A DNA stretch of 64,000 nt, taken from positions 18,243,623-18,307,622 of the forward strand of contig NC_087065.1 of NCBI RefSeq assembly GCF_963678635.1, read 5' to 3'. This document shows positions 22,771-34,695 of this stretch, one piece after another. The position numbers and the translations under genes are program-made. Below the pieces are notes generated by a model. It ran no database searches, was not told the DNA's origin, and was given only the letters and a program-made list of their open reading frames with translations. Source of the stretch: Symsagittifera roscoffensis. Its lineage: Eukaryota > Xenacoelomorpha > Acoela > Convolutidae. How positions within the stretch are numbered: position 1 is the first letter of the stretch; each line of letters starts with the position of its first letter.

Positions 22771-25700
22771 CTTAGTTTCACAAATTTAAAGATATTAACT
22801 GTTGAAATATCTTGTGGACGGTTATTTCCACCGTTAAGATGTATATAGTCCTTAAAATCTCAAAAATATTGGCTATAATATTTTGCGTAAAAATCTGCGA
22901 AAACTGCGGTTTCAGCGAGTTTTCGTAGTTTCTGATCAATTGGTTGTCTTTGTATTGTGTCCATTTGAGTGAGGATTTGTTGATATTACTGTGTTCGAGT
23001 GTGATGTTGTATATCTGATCTGGAAAAAATATCTTTTGATTGTAAGTCTACGTTCGGGTTACGGAAGATTGCTTTTAAGCATATGAGTAAGGTATGGAGT
23101 ACGAAGATAATATTTATGTTTGTTTGGATTTATTAATTGTACTAGAATGTGGCTATTTTTTTGAGGGCAGCGGTATTTCAAACAAATGTACGCAGTGACA
23201 GTGTATCAACAAAACGTTTTTATATAGAATATAGAGATTCCTTTCTAACATCTTTTATCATCGAAAACCTATAACGGTGAAACATTTTTATTATATGTGT
23301 TGTACCAGAGGATGTTTTTTTCGTAGTCAATGAAGTTTGATCTATTGATCTATTTTCATCTAATGCGTGTGATTGTAAAATTTATGTTCGTTCAAGTTGT
23401 CATAAATGATGAAAAGCTTCTAGTTCAGATAGTGACACTTCCTGAAAAGTTCTACTTTTTGTTTATTCTAGTTTCATATCCAGATGTACATCATAGTAGA
23501 TTGCAACAAACTATATGTTGTTCAAAAGTGAGAGTTCTCAAAATTGTGTGCTAACTTTTTCTTCTCAGCGCAGTTTTCCGCCAGGATTTCCTGTGTTTTT
23601 AGAAAATCTTCCGGGATATATGATGTTTCATCTTTGCGGTTTCGATATGGTTGTGATGAGTTAATAATTAATTTTCCTGTTTTCATGTCGAAACTTTTTT
23701 TGTATTTGACAATATTTTCTGAATTTTGTGTTTTGAAAAGTGGTTTTGGATTTATGTAAGCGACTTCTGTTTCAGGGTAAACTTGAAAAGGTGTTAGATT
23801 CTTTCAATACCAACAATATTTTTATAATTTTGATTGTTAGATCTAATTCTATCAAGGTTGAGGTTTTCAATAGGCGAATTTTAGAACCTTGATTTATAGT
23901 ATCAAGATGTTAGCCAAATAACACAAAAACGGGTGCCACAAAAGTTTTGCAATCTAATCGTAAAGGTATATTTGTGCTTAGAAGTTCTCGATATCGATCG
24001 TCTAGTTTGTAGAGAAATTTGGGGTGAACGTGAGGGTTGGTGTTTGATCAAAGATAAATAGGTGTCGGATGAAATATCTATGTGGTTGTTTACTAAGTTT
24101 GGTTCGCCTTGGTTCGCCTTGGTGTCATCCAATGTGCATTGCGTTGTGTTGACGTGGGGGGATAACAAGCATTTTCACGAATGTTTTTGGAAGTTGGTTC
24201 TGATCCTAAAAAATTCGATGAGATATTTGGGGTATTTGTTGAGGAATTGTTAGTAATACTTTGGATTTAATTGCTAGAAAGAACCAAAGTGCTCGCAGAG
24301 GGTGATGAAGGTATATTAAAATGAACTTTGGTTGTTGAAAAGTTTCGATTTCTTCGGGGACGGATAATTTGATTATCTATTGTAGATGTTCGAATTTGGT
24401 TTTGGCTTGGGTGTCTAGTTATGTTAAGATTTTGTTGAAGCGAGGCGAAAACTGTTACATGTTGGTTCGTATTGTGGTTAACTTAGGGATGCTTGAAGAA
24501 TGGCTACTATTAAAGGTTCGGATAATGATGCGTGTCTTTCTTCGAATGTATAAGGATTTTCTTGACATGAAATACGCGTAGATGATTGGTGTTCGCTTGT
24601 TGAACTAGATGTTGGTGTTGTTGGGGGGTCTTGGGATGTAGTGGTTGGTGGGGATTGTTTATTCGGTTGTTGATTAGAAGTTTTGGATGTTTTTGATATA
24701 TAATTTTTTTCTTTATTAAACCTATGTTGTTTATAGTATTCTTCGAAAAAAAATGATCAGGAGAATTGTTGCTAATGCGAAAGTATTTTTTTTCTTTTTT
24801 TATACATTTACAAATTGTTAGGATACTAGAAGGGTGACAACAATTACAAAAGAAGAAAACTGTCTTTCTTATTAAATAAATGTTGTAACTTTTAAAAGTC
24901 TGTTAAAATTTTTTAACTGAGAAGGTGGTCAAGATATTTTGAGTAGTTATGGTAAGTTTTTATGAGGGAGTAGAAATTCACGAAGAGGCTGCAAAAAATT
25001 ATGAAAATGAGAAGTGTTTTTTCTAGGGTGTCAAGGATAAAAAATACTTGGTTTTAATTATGTTGCAAAAATTGAAAGTAATTTCGAAATGTCTATCTTA
25101 AAATATTGAAGTGGTCTGGAGAGAAGCATTTGGGAAATGATTTGTTTCGCCAATTTTTTTTTATTTTTTGAGTTGTAAATCTGGTGTGGTTGGATTGCTG
25201 ATTGGCTGTCGACAAGTGGGTTAAGTATGGGAAGTTTTTGGTGAAGTTAAGTCTGGAGGTTAAAGAACGAGCTTCCTGTTTTTTTTTGGATGGTTAGGGG
25301 TTTTTTGATTAAAAATCGACTTTAGACTAAATGATTGTGTCAGATGTTGTCTTAAGGCTTATTTAAAATTTCCCTCTTGGAGAAATGTGGCGTATAATTT
25401 GTCGGCTTATGAAAATAGTGTCAGAATGGAATGATGTTTGAAACGATTGTGATTGGCTGTACTTGATTTAGTTAATGATTTTTGAGAAGAATTATCCGAG
25501 TATTATTCATGGGTTTCTGAAGTTTTTTTTTAAAAAAATTTTAGGTTGTGGAATAAAACTTTTATAATCTTTTTGTGGTTGACTTCTGAGTTGCGATGAT
25601 CTGCGTTGTTGCGATTTTTCGTTTGTTCCTGGTATTAAAATTTTTTCATCTTGTGTGCGATTATTCTTTTGTTTTTAAGGGATTTGTTTTTGGGTATTTT

Positions 25701-25786
25701 TCATATTTTCTCTGGGCGTGTTTTCAGTGATTTGTTTGCGATTTGTTTCGTGTAGAGATAACGAATGAATTTAAAGTTGGTTTTTT
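22771..25786. other. AT-rich decayed interval, probably env ectodomain remnant
   Basis: Lies on the minus strand between the integrase C-terminus and the env-like membrane region, exactly where env would be. Apart from the open stretch at 23,522-23,792 it is fragmented. A frame at 23,902-24,168 (TQCTLDDTKANQGEPNLVNN) is unassigned. Plus-strand frames at 23,330-24,581 look like chance openings. Confidence 0.4.
23522..23792 (-). pseudogene. unassigned open fragment in env-position interval
   Basis: About 90 open codons in otherwise stop-rich DNA: QVYPETEVAYINPKPLFKTQ, then SENIVKYKKSFDMKTGKLII, ending ENCAEKKKLAHNFENSHF. Composition is protein-like and charged. No signature motif is recognised. 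It may be part of an env ectodomain, but that is only positional. Confidence 0.35.
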
Positions 25787-26205
25787 GATTGCTTGTCAAA
25801 TTGTGACGGTTTCTCTGGAATATTTAGTCGTGTAAAGGAATACATTTGTGTTAATTCGCGAAGGGCGTTTTCATTTGGGTAGTATGGTAAAAGATTGTTC
25901 CAATGCTGGATTATTTCTTTTTTGTAAGGATCAATAAGATTACATGTAACATCTGTGGGCTTTTCAATTATTTGATATGGTCCTTCGCGGATAGGTTGTA
26001 GTTTTTTAGATGTTTTTTTCCTGTATTAAAAAGTTTGAGTTTAATGCATATGTTCCTTTTTTTAGATTGGTAGGTGGTGTGAAACGTGAATTTATTTGGT
26101 ATTGAATTTTCTGTGTTTATAATACTTTTTAGAGTTTTTTGTTAAATTTCGTTTTTTAATCAATGGTTCGATTTCGTTCTGTATGTGTTCCAGAGGCTAA
26201 TTTTC
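25787..26205 (-). pseudogene. Gypsy-type integrase C-terminal domain, second element family
   Basis: With one frameshift near 26,055 the product reads EHIQNEIEPLIKKRN, then RFTPPTNLKKGTYA, then SKKLQPIREGPYQIIEKPTD, and ends IIQHWNNLLPYYPNE plus ALRELTQMYSFTRL. The GPY motif preceded by KKLQP and the closing HxNxLLPYYP are the usual end of Gypsy/errantivirus integrases. This is the 3' end of pol of an element distinct from copies 1-3, whose integrase end reads LLKKWRGPFLITEV. The catalytic core upstream is gone, because unrelated sequence starts near 26,250-26,395. Confidence 0.78.
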
Positions 26206-26394
26206 AAATTTGTGGAACCACAACAACTCTTGGACTATCACCATATGAAATAAATGATTTTTAACCAAAAGTCGCGTAACTCTGAAATGTTCAAAGCAAA
26301 TTCCTCAAAAGTTGCACAAGGTTACTGTCAACCCAACAAAGATTCAATCTATTATAATCTACCACTTCACACTCATGACGAAGATTATTTTCAT

Positions 26395-27345
26395 CTGGGA
26401 ACGCTCAGGATTGATGGGTATCTGACGCTGGTACTCTTGACACATGGGGAACTGACGGCATTTCATCGGTTGATGAAATATGGAGAACCCCTCTCGGTAA
26501 GGAAGGCTCACCCGAGTATGGAAACCTACTCGTACAAGTGCACCGGCGGACTGAAGACGTTGCTGGTGGAGTATCTTTTGATGCAAAATCGATACCTGAC
26601 TGGCGAAGAGAGGAACCCCAAGACGAGTAAAGAATGGAAGGAGGCGAATGGTGGCATCCCTCTATTGACTGACCTGTGTTTGGCCATGAGATCTGACCCA
26701 GTGAGAATGATCAGAGGCTTGGGGGAGGTGGTGACCTGCATATACGGGCCAGCGGTGACGTATGCATTCTCGGACACACTAATGGTGGCGTGTTGACACT
26801 CGGTGGTGCATGTGAGCCTGGTCAGCCTTCTAGATGGGACGGCACTCAAATGGTGCAGACAAGTAAACTTGAGAGCGCAGATGAGTGAGACGGTGCTTTT
26901 TGGAAAAGTCAAGGATCGCGAGCTAGTGGTGTGCAATTTCAGGGGACAACTGCAGTGCAGCATGGGAGTAAAACGTGAGGGTCCTATCGAGGTTTATCCC
27001 TAGTTTTGGAACCTGAATCCAGTGACGAGGGACAAAAGGGAAGTCTTGAGAATCCCGGCATGGACGAGGAGTTTTTAATTCACGAAAAGGGAATTGGAAA
27101 CTATTCTAGAGCGGGATGTCCTAACTGCTGCCGTCCCCGAGTTCCCGACGGTGAGAAGAATGACCCTGGGAATGAACAACCCCCTGGTAGTCCCTTCCCT
27201 ACACGCGAGAGCCACGTTGGAAAGACAACAGAGAATTCACGAATGGCTGGGATCCTTTGTTCATTGGATACTCGGCAGCGGTGTATTTCCACACGTGTGA
27301 GATTAAGATAAATTCGTGGACTACACAAGCGAAGAATGTAACAGT
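26395..27345 (+). pseudogene. decayed copy A of a conserved unknown protein (inverted relative to copy B)
   Basis: Reads GTLRIDGYLTLVLLTHGELT, then HRLMKYGEPLS, YSYKCTGGLKTLLVEYLLMQ, IPLLTDLCLAMRSDP, GLGEVVTCIYGPAVTYAF, HVSLVSLLDGTALKWCRQ, VLFGKVKDRELVVCNFRGQL, and LRIPAW near the end. Copy B (32,340-33,265, opposite strand) has nearly the same sequence. Stops inside: TGA at 26,794-26,796, a TAG after IEVYP, and a TAA after TRSF. Upstream AT-rich DNA (26,206-26,394) does not match copy B, so the homology starts abruptly. Function unknown. Confidence 0.8.
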
Positions 27346-28206
27346 CGCCTACTTACGTCACATATGAGGTTAAAGAAAAATAGACCCTATAACCATTGGC
27401 TCAAGAGTCAGGGACACTATCTCTTGTGTTTTTCTACCTCAAGAGGTCGGAGCCAATTCGGTTCACTTGCGAAAATTGACTCAAACATTTGTTACAGCTT
27501 AAAGGACACTACCAAAATACCTCCCACTCTAGAATAAAAGAACGCCGCTGTTATGTTTGAATACTTTTCCGCGATCTTCTATTTCTGAGATTTTCAGTTG
27601 TCGCGAGAAAGTTGAGCACGACATGCCCAATTCGAATTTTGAAAAATTCCATTTCATCCCAAAATCATGTTTCTCGCGTTGTTCGAAGTCAAACTTCCAA
27701 ACATGGCCGACTGGCACATACACCCCGGACTCAAGATCGATGTCCTCATCGCGTGTTGCCGTCTGCCAGTGAATCCCCAGAATGTTGAGTGTTGCTCAAG
27801 ATACAATGCCAGTGGTCATTTACAGAAGTTTTCAAAAGATTTAATTCAATCTACGCCCCAAAACTCACAACCATGCAAAATTGTCACACTATCGCTAAAC
27901 AGCAATCGAAATCTGCATATACCTGCACCCTAAATTTCCGCTTTGCGAGCTAATGATTAAAATTTCTTTTGTCTCCTCCAATCAGAAAATTGTCATGCAG
28001 CATTTTGATTTATATAGATATAGCATATTAATAACAATATTTCGTTTCGTTAAAATTTCTTTTTCGTGACCTCAGATTTTATCCGAGTTCACACTCGAGC
28101 CCCTTTGCTTCCCTCTCTAGACTCAAGAATCCCTCACTGAGCTCCCTGCTCACTTCGTGTTCGTTGCCTTTGAGGTGCTAGGCCCTGATGCGTTTGACAC
28201 CGTAAT
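27346..28206. other. non-coding interval
   Basis: Between inverted copy A and the last minus-strand frame of the copy 2 region. Overlapping small frames near 27,529-27,933 have no recognisable content. Sequence just left of 28,207 may be the 3' untranslated or LTR part of the large element, but no LTR match exists in the window. Confidence 0.4.
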
Positions 28207-28936
28207 CTACCTTAGCAGCGCTTCCTCATCATCAGAGCTGATCACGATCTCTTCCCACGCTTTTAGTTGTTCGTAGGAACGCATCCACTCCCTCTGCTCT
28301 TGCAACCTCTTTGCCTGATTTGGCAAACTCTTCACGTTTGATTCCCTGTTCAGGCAAAAGTCGTTGTGAAGACTCAGGCTCACGTTCTTCGCTAAGTCCT
28401 CTTCCAATATTGATTATATCGCCTTGGTATTATCTCTAGACACTCTACCAACTCTCTTCCAACCCGTCGTAATTGCATTTCTGTGGGTCAGCAAAAGTCT
28501 CTTGAAGGCTTCCGGTCCTATCTCCGCCAGGAACTGCCGATATTCTTTCTGATGTTTCTTCAAATGATCCTTCGTCATCGCATATAACCAAGATGTCAAC
28601 CTCGCTCGAAACCACGGGAACAATCGTATGCGGCTCCATACGTACCTGACCTCCATCGGTATAGCGAACACTTTGCATGCAGTCTCAAACAACTCAAGTC
28701 TCCTGCTATAGTCAATAGCCTGTATCGACTCTGCTGTCGGTGTCTTCGACTACCGATATTTCGTTACGTTCTCTATGATCCATCGCAACGCCAACATTAT
28801 ACTCACCACCAGGAGGGTCACCTTCTGCCGATGATCGGATAACCCGATCGACCGAATTTCTTCGACGTCCCATACCAAGCAAAGGTTTGAGTGTTCCGGG
28901 CACCACACCGTCTGTGCCAGACAATGGCATGGGCAT
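28207..28936 (-). pseudogene. unrecognised charged protein, last in the accessory region
   Basis: The upstream frame (28,712-28,936) starts with an ATG overlapping the previous stop as TAATG. After a frameshift near 28,710 the protein continues as DYSRRLELFETACKVFAIP, then VRYVWSRIRLFPWFRARL, AEIGPEAFKRLLLTHRNA. A TAA at 28,414-28,416 interrupts the frame, after which it runs on to an acidic end (VISSDDEEALLR). No domain recognised. The acidic C-terminus followed by a stop and then non-coding DNA looks like a genuine end of the coding region. Confidence 0.5.
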
Positions 28937-30440
28937 TACCTATGCGTGATATCGGTGCTCCGGAGGTTGCATTCTCCGGAAGCTTCCAGTAGAGGTTCCA
29001 ATTCCATCATCTTCTCATGTGTCATATCACTCTCCTCCTGGGCTGAGGCACTGCTCATCGGCTTCCCGATTGTGTTGTGCCTCTCAAAGTCACTCGTGTT
29101 TTCACCTTCCAAACTCAAGAATTCTTCTCCCCAGATTTCACTCAAGTCACCTCTTTGTTCCCTTGTTACAGTTCCCAGGATCTTCCTCAACAGCCTGTGT
29201 GAATGGTGCGACATTCGAGCCAGTCGTACGCACTTGGGTACCGAGAAGGCTTTTTCAATTAGTATCCTCTGGCTGGATACCTCTGCCATCGCCATGTGTA
29301 ATGGATAGTAGCTTCCACATAGGTTGGCCATGACTGATCCCACCAAGGACTTCGCATTTACTGGCAGACTATAGGCCTCGCTTACGGGAAATCCCATTTC
29401 CGCCTCAAGCCCAATCTTCCACCCTCTGATGTGCTTCTGAGATATTTGCAATACTACAGGCCATGATTCCACGCTCAGCGCTGTCACCAAATGGTGCTCA
29501 GACTCCAGCATCTCTAGAGACTGCAAGCTGCACATCCTCGAGAAGAACCCCAACGCCGTTGCTATATTCACAATAGTGTTCGTGTAACACTCAGAAACTA
29601 ACTGCACTTCACTTTTCTCTCTTTCTGTCACGTCGCCAAACCAAGCGACTAGGTCTTCTCTCTGGAAGGACTGCACTCTGACACATGATCGTCCATCACA
29701 AGTGTGCTCTCCGCCTCCACACGTCAGGTCAGGACAACTACCGGTTTCCAACTTATTTACTGATCCCAGCTTACTCATTGCCTCACCCGACTCTTTACTC
29801 TGAGGCAGGATCAGCTTGTGTATTACATTCAGAGTTCCCAAGTCTTCCACCTTCGTCGGTGCCAGCCTCACTCGCTCCGTGACCTCTTCAATCAAGCTTA
29901 CGTGGGGATGTGGGCACTAGGACCGTCTCAGAAACTTCCAAACTGTTCCTAAATTCGTAATCAGAATGCCATTCCCATTCCCCATTTTCAGTTCTACTCT
30001 CTTGTTCGAGCGCGGTACGCTAATCACCTTTGGCATCCTCTCTATTATCAGGCCTAGGCTCGGTTTTATTCGTTCCACTGAATCAATCTCGATTATTTTC
30101 TCTGTGCAAAATTTTAGCAGCTCCGTCACTTCGTGATTCCTGTGAGCGCTCCCTGCCTCTGAATCCAAGAAAGGGTTGTACGCTATCCCCATTACTCCAG
30201 ATACATATTGGTATTCTTCCCGTTTGTTGGGTTTCGAGTAATCTTCAGCCGAGGCCAAGTTACGATGCACGTCATGTCCCTCTTCGAATTTCTTGTTGTA
30301 GAATCTTCGTATTTTGTCAAGTTTCCCATAATTCTCTAGAGATTGCCTGGAGTCATCTTCCTTTTCGATCCCCGTACTCTGGTACAGGTTCATTATGACC
30401 TTGGAGACTCTCCTCTCCATAGTTTTGCTCCCCATGGCCT
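28936..30440 (-). pseudogene. unrecognised protein, accessory region
   Basis: Two stretches in one frame separated by a TAG at 29,917-29,919. The first (29,917-30,435) includes KIRRFYNKKFEEGHDVHRNL and MGIAYNPFLDSEAGSAHRN. The second (28,936-29,895) has a Cys-rich spot (CPDLTCGGGEHTCDGRSC), SECYTNTIVNIATALGFFSR and VRLARMSHHSHRLLRKILG. Four to five Cys with a nearby His could bind metal, but spacing does not fit a family I know. A frameshift near 30,435 joins it to the preceding protein. Confidence 0.5.
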
Positions 30441-31290
30441 TGTACGGTACCGTTGGTCATCACTGACATTATCCACCTCAAGAAACAAGTGGCATCTTTT
30501 CTTCTCGCTAGACTCAAAACTGAATTATCTCTGGCGATAAGCTGTACCATTATCTGATAAACCTCTAGACTCTTGTTGCCCAGCTTCAACTTATCGTGTG
30601 AGGTCAATACTTCTAATTCTATTCTCACTAGGCTCCATGCGAACGTCAGCTGCCCCGCTGTTCTAACGAAGGGATTTAACATCAATGGCAACGCGGACGA
30701 GGGTGTTCTCATCGCCTCTTCGAAGTAATCCCGCAGCAAGTTCTGCCAAGTTCCTTTCAGCTGGCTTCCCAATTCTAACTTGTTAATCTCGCCATTTTGT
30801 TGGGTAGCCCAATTGCGACGCTTGCGGGACACTCCACGATCGAGCTTCTTCAGGCAGTCCTCTAGTTCCTTCATTGTCTCCAGAGTCACCCACCAAGGTC
30901 GAGCCGTATTCCTCGTCGCATTTTTCTCAAGAGGATCGCTGGCCACTTGTTTCCCAATAGTCTGATGCTCGCTCGGGATCCATTCTTTGCCAACATCCAC
31001 TTCCCACGTTTGTCCATTTGTCGCACCCCTTTTCGTGCTCGCCTTCTGAGGTCTGAAGTCTTCTTCCGTCGCCACACTCGTCGAGACCTCTATCTCTTTC
31101 ACCACCTCGGCCAGCCTCCTTGGTTCGGAGCTGCCCTTGTAGGCCGTTGTCTTCCACCGCGCTATAAACATGGGAGCCGTCTCCCTCAGATTCTTCTCAG
31201 AGTCCGCATCCGCCGAGGGGCTATTCAACTCTTCTACCTCCCTTTACCTCTTTCGAGACCTCACACCTTTGCTTGGGGGCGTCATCACTA
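30353..31290 (-). pseudogene. unrecognised charged protein, accessory region
   Basis: Open from a TAA at 31,244-31,246; the same frame is also open upstream of that stop (SVMVVMTPPSKGVRSRKR). Contains TARPWWVTLETMKELEDCL, KLELGSQLKGTWQNLLRDY, AGQLTFAWSLVRIELEVL and VYQIMVQLIARDNSVLSLA: mostly helical, charged, no catalytic motif visible. The ~27 residues after 30,435 are out of frame. Confidence 0.5.
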
Positions 31291-31293
31291 CCA

Positions 31294-31950
31294 TCACTGA
31301 CTCGAACTCTTTGTCCCGGTCCAACCCTTCCGACTCTTGCCTCCCCGTTCTCGAGCCTTAAGGATATTTATATCTTTAATCATATTACTAGTCTTAACCT
31401 TATCCTCCTTTTCAACCTTAATCAATTTATCGTCAGTTTTTTGTTTCAGAGTAGAGCTGTCTTTACATTCATCATCTTTGTTCTTCTGCTTCGTTTCCCT
31501 CAGCTTGATCATCTTATCCAACAACTCCTTTCTCGCCTTTTCATCCAGTCCGGTGCTCATCAAAACTGGTTCACCGAACTTCACCGCCGTGTCCCATAAC
31601 TCTTCTTTGAAACTCTCCAGTGTAGCTTCGGTTTCCGCTTTCTGGTTAAACTTACTCAAGAATTCTCGCCACGCCATCTCGTCCAGAGTATTTAGGAACA
31701 TCCATTTATTGCCCTCGAAGGCATTCTTCTTACTTTCTTTGGCACTCAAAAGGATCATTCCCATATTGGAGGTTCCGCTGGTCAAGGGTAGTTCCAGGTC
31801 TTTCCGAGGGGATCCCAGGGGTGGCGTGGCCGTGTTTGCCCAATCGTCCCCGCTCAAGTCCTGCAATAACTCATGCGTAGTAAAGTCCCTTAGCCTGGTG
31901 TGGTGTGTTTCCCACCTCCATTTCTTCCCCCGCTTCACTGAGAGTCTCAC
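31294..31950 (-). pseudogene. unrecognised Lys/Glu-rich protein, accessory region
   Basis: Enters its true frame near 31,900 (TRLRDFTTHELLQDLSGDDW). Contains LDEMAWREFLSKFNQKAE and a strongly charged, probably coiled C-terminus (LDEKARKELLDKMIKLRETK, KQKNKDDECKD). No domain recognised. Joined by frameshift to the preceding acidic segment. Confidence 0.5.
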
Positions 31951-32344
31951 CCATACTCTCTCCTTCCTCTGACTCAGCTCGTTCTCTCTCGAGTGCGTCT
32001 TTGAACCTATCCTCCACGGGGTTGCTTCTTCTATCCCCAGGGGTGCCTACTGACAAAGGTGAGGGGATTGCCGGGTCTGGCTTCTTATATTCGCTGAGGG
32101 CTACGTACAAGGGGCCCGCTGCATCCAGCTCTTTCTCTTCTTGTTTCAACTATAGTTGCTCCAGTCCGTAGGGCGCCCGGTATTTCCCCGTGGCGAACTT
32201 CATCTCGTCTTTTAGAACGATATGTCCCTCTTCCACGATCATTCTCCCATCGTCCCAAACCGGCAGCATGTTCTCCAGATCCGCTTGATCGAGCTTTATC
32301 AAGATATCCCGAACCTCGAACTTTGGAGGCATTGAACCTCTCAT
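31871..32344 (-). pseudogene. unrecognised segment continuing copy B protein
   Basis: Starts MPPKFEVRDILIKLDQADLE, continues MLPVWDDGRMIVEEGHIVLK and APYGLEQL, then a TAG (32,150-32,152), then in the same frame LKQEEKELDAAGPLYVALSE and an acidic tail (RERAESEEGESMGET). Sits directly downstream of the copy B protein. The inverted copy A ends close to where this begins, so this part was not included in the duplication. Confidence 0.5.
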
Positions 32345-33670
32345 CTTCTTTGCTTGCGTCGTCCATGAGTTTATCTTGATCTCTTAAGTGTGGAAATAAA
32401 CTGCTGCTGAGTATCCGATAAACAAGGGATCCCAACCATCGGTGAGATCCTTCTGCTGCTTCTCCACCGCGGCTCTTGCGTACAGGGATGGGACCACCAG
32501 TGGGCTATTCATCCCCAAGGTCATTCTCGGGGACGGTGGTGGGCAAAATTTTTCTCTCTAATATCATTTCTAACTCCCTCTTTACCAGCTCGAAACTCCC
32601 TTTCCACGCCGGAATTCTCAAGATCTCTCGTTTGTCTGCCGTCAAAGGATTCAAATTCCAGAACTTGGGGTAAGTTTCAATGGGACCTTCACGTTTTCCC
32701 CCATTCTGCAATACAATTGTCCCCGGAAATTGAACACTATTAACTCGGGATCCTTGACTTTCCCGAAGAGCACCGTGTCGCTCATTCGTGCCATCAGCTC
32801 CTCTTGTCTCCACCAATTCAAAGCCGTTCCGTCTAGTACACTTATCAGACTCACGTGCACCACTGAGTTGCGGTATGCCGCCACGAGCGGATCCGGAAAG
32901 GCATACGTCATCGCCGGCCCATAGATGCAGGTTACGACCTCGCCAAGCCCCCTGATCACTCCCAACGGATCAGATCTCATGGCCAAACACAGGTCAGTCA
33001 ATAGAGGGATGCCACCATTCGCCTCCTTCCATTCTTTACTCGTCTTGGGGTTCCTCTCTTCGCCAGTCAGGTATCGATTTTGCATCAAAAGATACTCCAC
33101 CAGCAACGTCTTCAGTCCGCCGGTGCACTTGTACGAGTAGGTTTCTGTACTCGGGTGAGTTTTCCCCATCGACAGGCGTTCCCCATATTTCATCAACCGA
33201 TGAAACGCCACCAGTTCCCCGTGAGTTAAAAGTACTGGTGTCAGGTACCCATCAATTCGAAGTGTCTACACACCTCTACTGAACATGTACGCCGGACCCA
33301 TGTTGAACAGATACCTGGGATAAACCAAGTACAGAGCCAGCAAGAGATTTATGGGCATGATCAGCAGCTCTTGCACAAACGCCTCAAATATGGTATCCTT
33401 CGCATAGAACACCCTGGCCATGCATCCTTTCTCCCAACAAGGACTCAAAAATCTCAAGATCTCGTGATTCTTCCGCGTCTTCAGCTTGTCCTTCGAATGC
33501 TCCCTCCAGAATCCTCCAATGGTAACTTCATTTGCCGCTGTGACGAATCTCCCCACCGCCATCCCCGTGGTCTCTGCCACTTCCAGCTGCCCCTCAAGAA
33601 ATTCCCATTCCCATTCCCTGCTTGATGAGTGGTGGAGGATTCTTTCGCGTCTTATCCGTGGCGTTCTCAA
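32340..33670 (-). pseudogene. copy B of the conserved unknown protein
   Basis: A frame at 33,266-33,670 (GQLEVAETTGMAVGRFVTAA; membrane-like LLIMPINLLLALYLVYPRYL) reads through a TAG at 33,266-33,268 into TLRIDGYLTPVLLTHGELVA. It then contains YSYKCTGGLKTLLVEYLLMQ, GGIPLLTDLCLAMRSDP, LGEVVTCIYGPAMTYAFPDP, VVHVSLISVLDGTALNWWRQ and TVLFGKVKDPELIVFNFRGQ. A frameshift in a G/A run near 32,695 leads to KREGPIETYPKFWNLNPLTA and KREILRIPAWKGSFELVKRE. The high similarity to copy A supports a real coding sequence. It resembles no family I can name. Confidence 0.75.
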
Positions 33671-34695
33671 GCCTTGGGGTCAGGAACAGCCACCGGCCTC
33701 TTTCCTGCGTCAGACGGTACCCCATCGATTCCAATTGTTTTTCGGCCGCAGCCACGTTCTTTCTTTCATTGCCCGGTACCCTCGCTTTGCTGGTGGAGCT
33801 CGTGATCGTCAAGTCCATACCTCGGAACCATAGGCTGGCTGTCAGGTGGCTTATTATCGGGTGATTATCCCTTATCTCTGGATTGAGCTTTAACTGTCGA
33901 GCGAGATTCGAAATCTCGAGTAAGAAGACCTCGTCCAATACAATGAGAATGTCTGCTAACTCGTAGAACGCCCTCAAGGCATGAGACACGTCCGCCCATG
34001 CCGCTGCCAACTCCGACTTAAGAAGTCTCAAGTTTGTCGGCTCCAGTCCACGATTGGGGGCTGCCATCAACACCCGCCACACGTTCCCTTCCGCTATGAG
34101 GATCAAGATAGCGTATACAAACTGCAAAGCAGGCTGCATGCTCGCGTACCCTGGGGACGTTGTGAACGCCACCTTTGTCTTGGATCCGATTCGAGAAGTC
34201 ACATTTTCTTGCACCTCATTCATCGCAGCAAACAATGTCTGGATCGCTTCCCAGATCTTCTTGGGCGTTGGTGAGTCACCTTTCAGATGCTCCAGAAGTC
34301 CAGCCGCATGCAAGTGGTCATTCATTCCTGCAAATAGCAGCAGCTCAGGCTCGCAAGGCATTTCTGACTTAATCGCTACCACTAGAGTCAGTATTTGGTT
34401 CAACTCCGCACCGGGCAGCAAATACACTAGGGTTTCCGGCCAAAACAGCTTAGGAGACCTCCCCTCAAAATCTGAGCCCGCCACGATGATTACCCTTGCG
34501 GCTCCTGGATCCGACCGATCATACACTGCCAATATATTGGCCAACCGTGGGTTTCCACAGGGTTTTCCATACCGTGGGTCATCTGCTAGTTATGAGCCCT
34601 CCTAGGCGATATCTGGGAGCCCCATGTCTTTCGGCTCCAGCAGCTTGTCCACCACTCTCAACTGCGCAGGAGTTGCCACCCTGATTCTGGCTATG
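33594..34695 (-). pseudogene. second SGNH-resembling domain protein
   Basis: The frame opens upstream (RIRVATPAQLRVVDKLLEPK), is broken by TAG 34,602-34,604 and TAA 34,590-34,592, then runs 316 codons. ARVIIVAGSDFEG, LLPGAELNQILTLVVAIK, PELLLFAGMNDHLHAAGLLE and EIRDNHPIISHLTASLWFRG fall in the order and spacing of SGNH blocks I, III (G-x-N-D) and V. The block I serine is in GSD, not GDS, and block V is DNH, so catalysis is doubtful. The C-terminus is Lys/Arg rich. The fold assignment is inference. The alternative is a retroelement structural protein of unknown fold. Confidence 0.5.

Noticed and set aside
26208-26253. Plus-strand SPYEI-like integrase motif near 26,240
   Set aside because: The integrase C-terminus here reads clearly on the minus strand; the plus-strand motif is isolated and followed by a stop.
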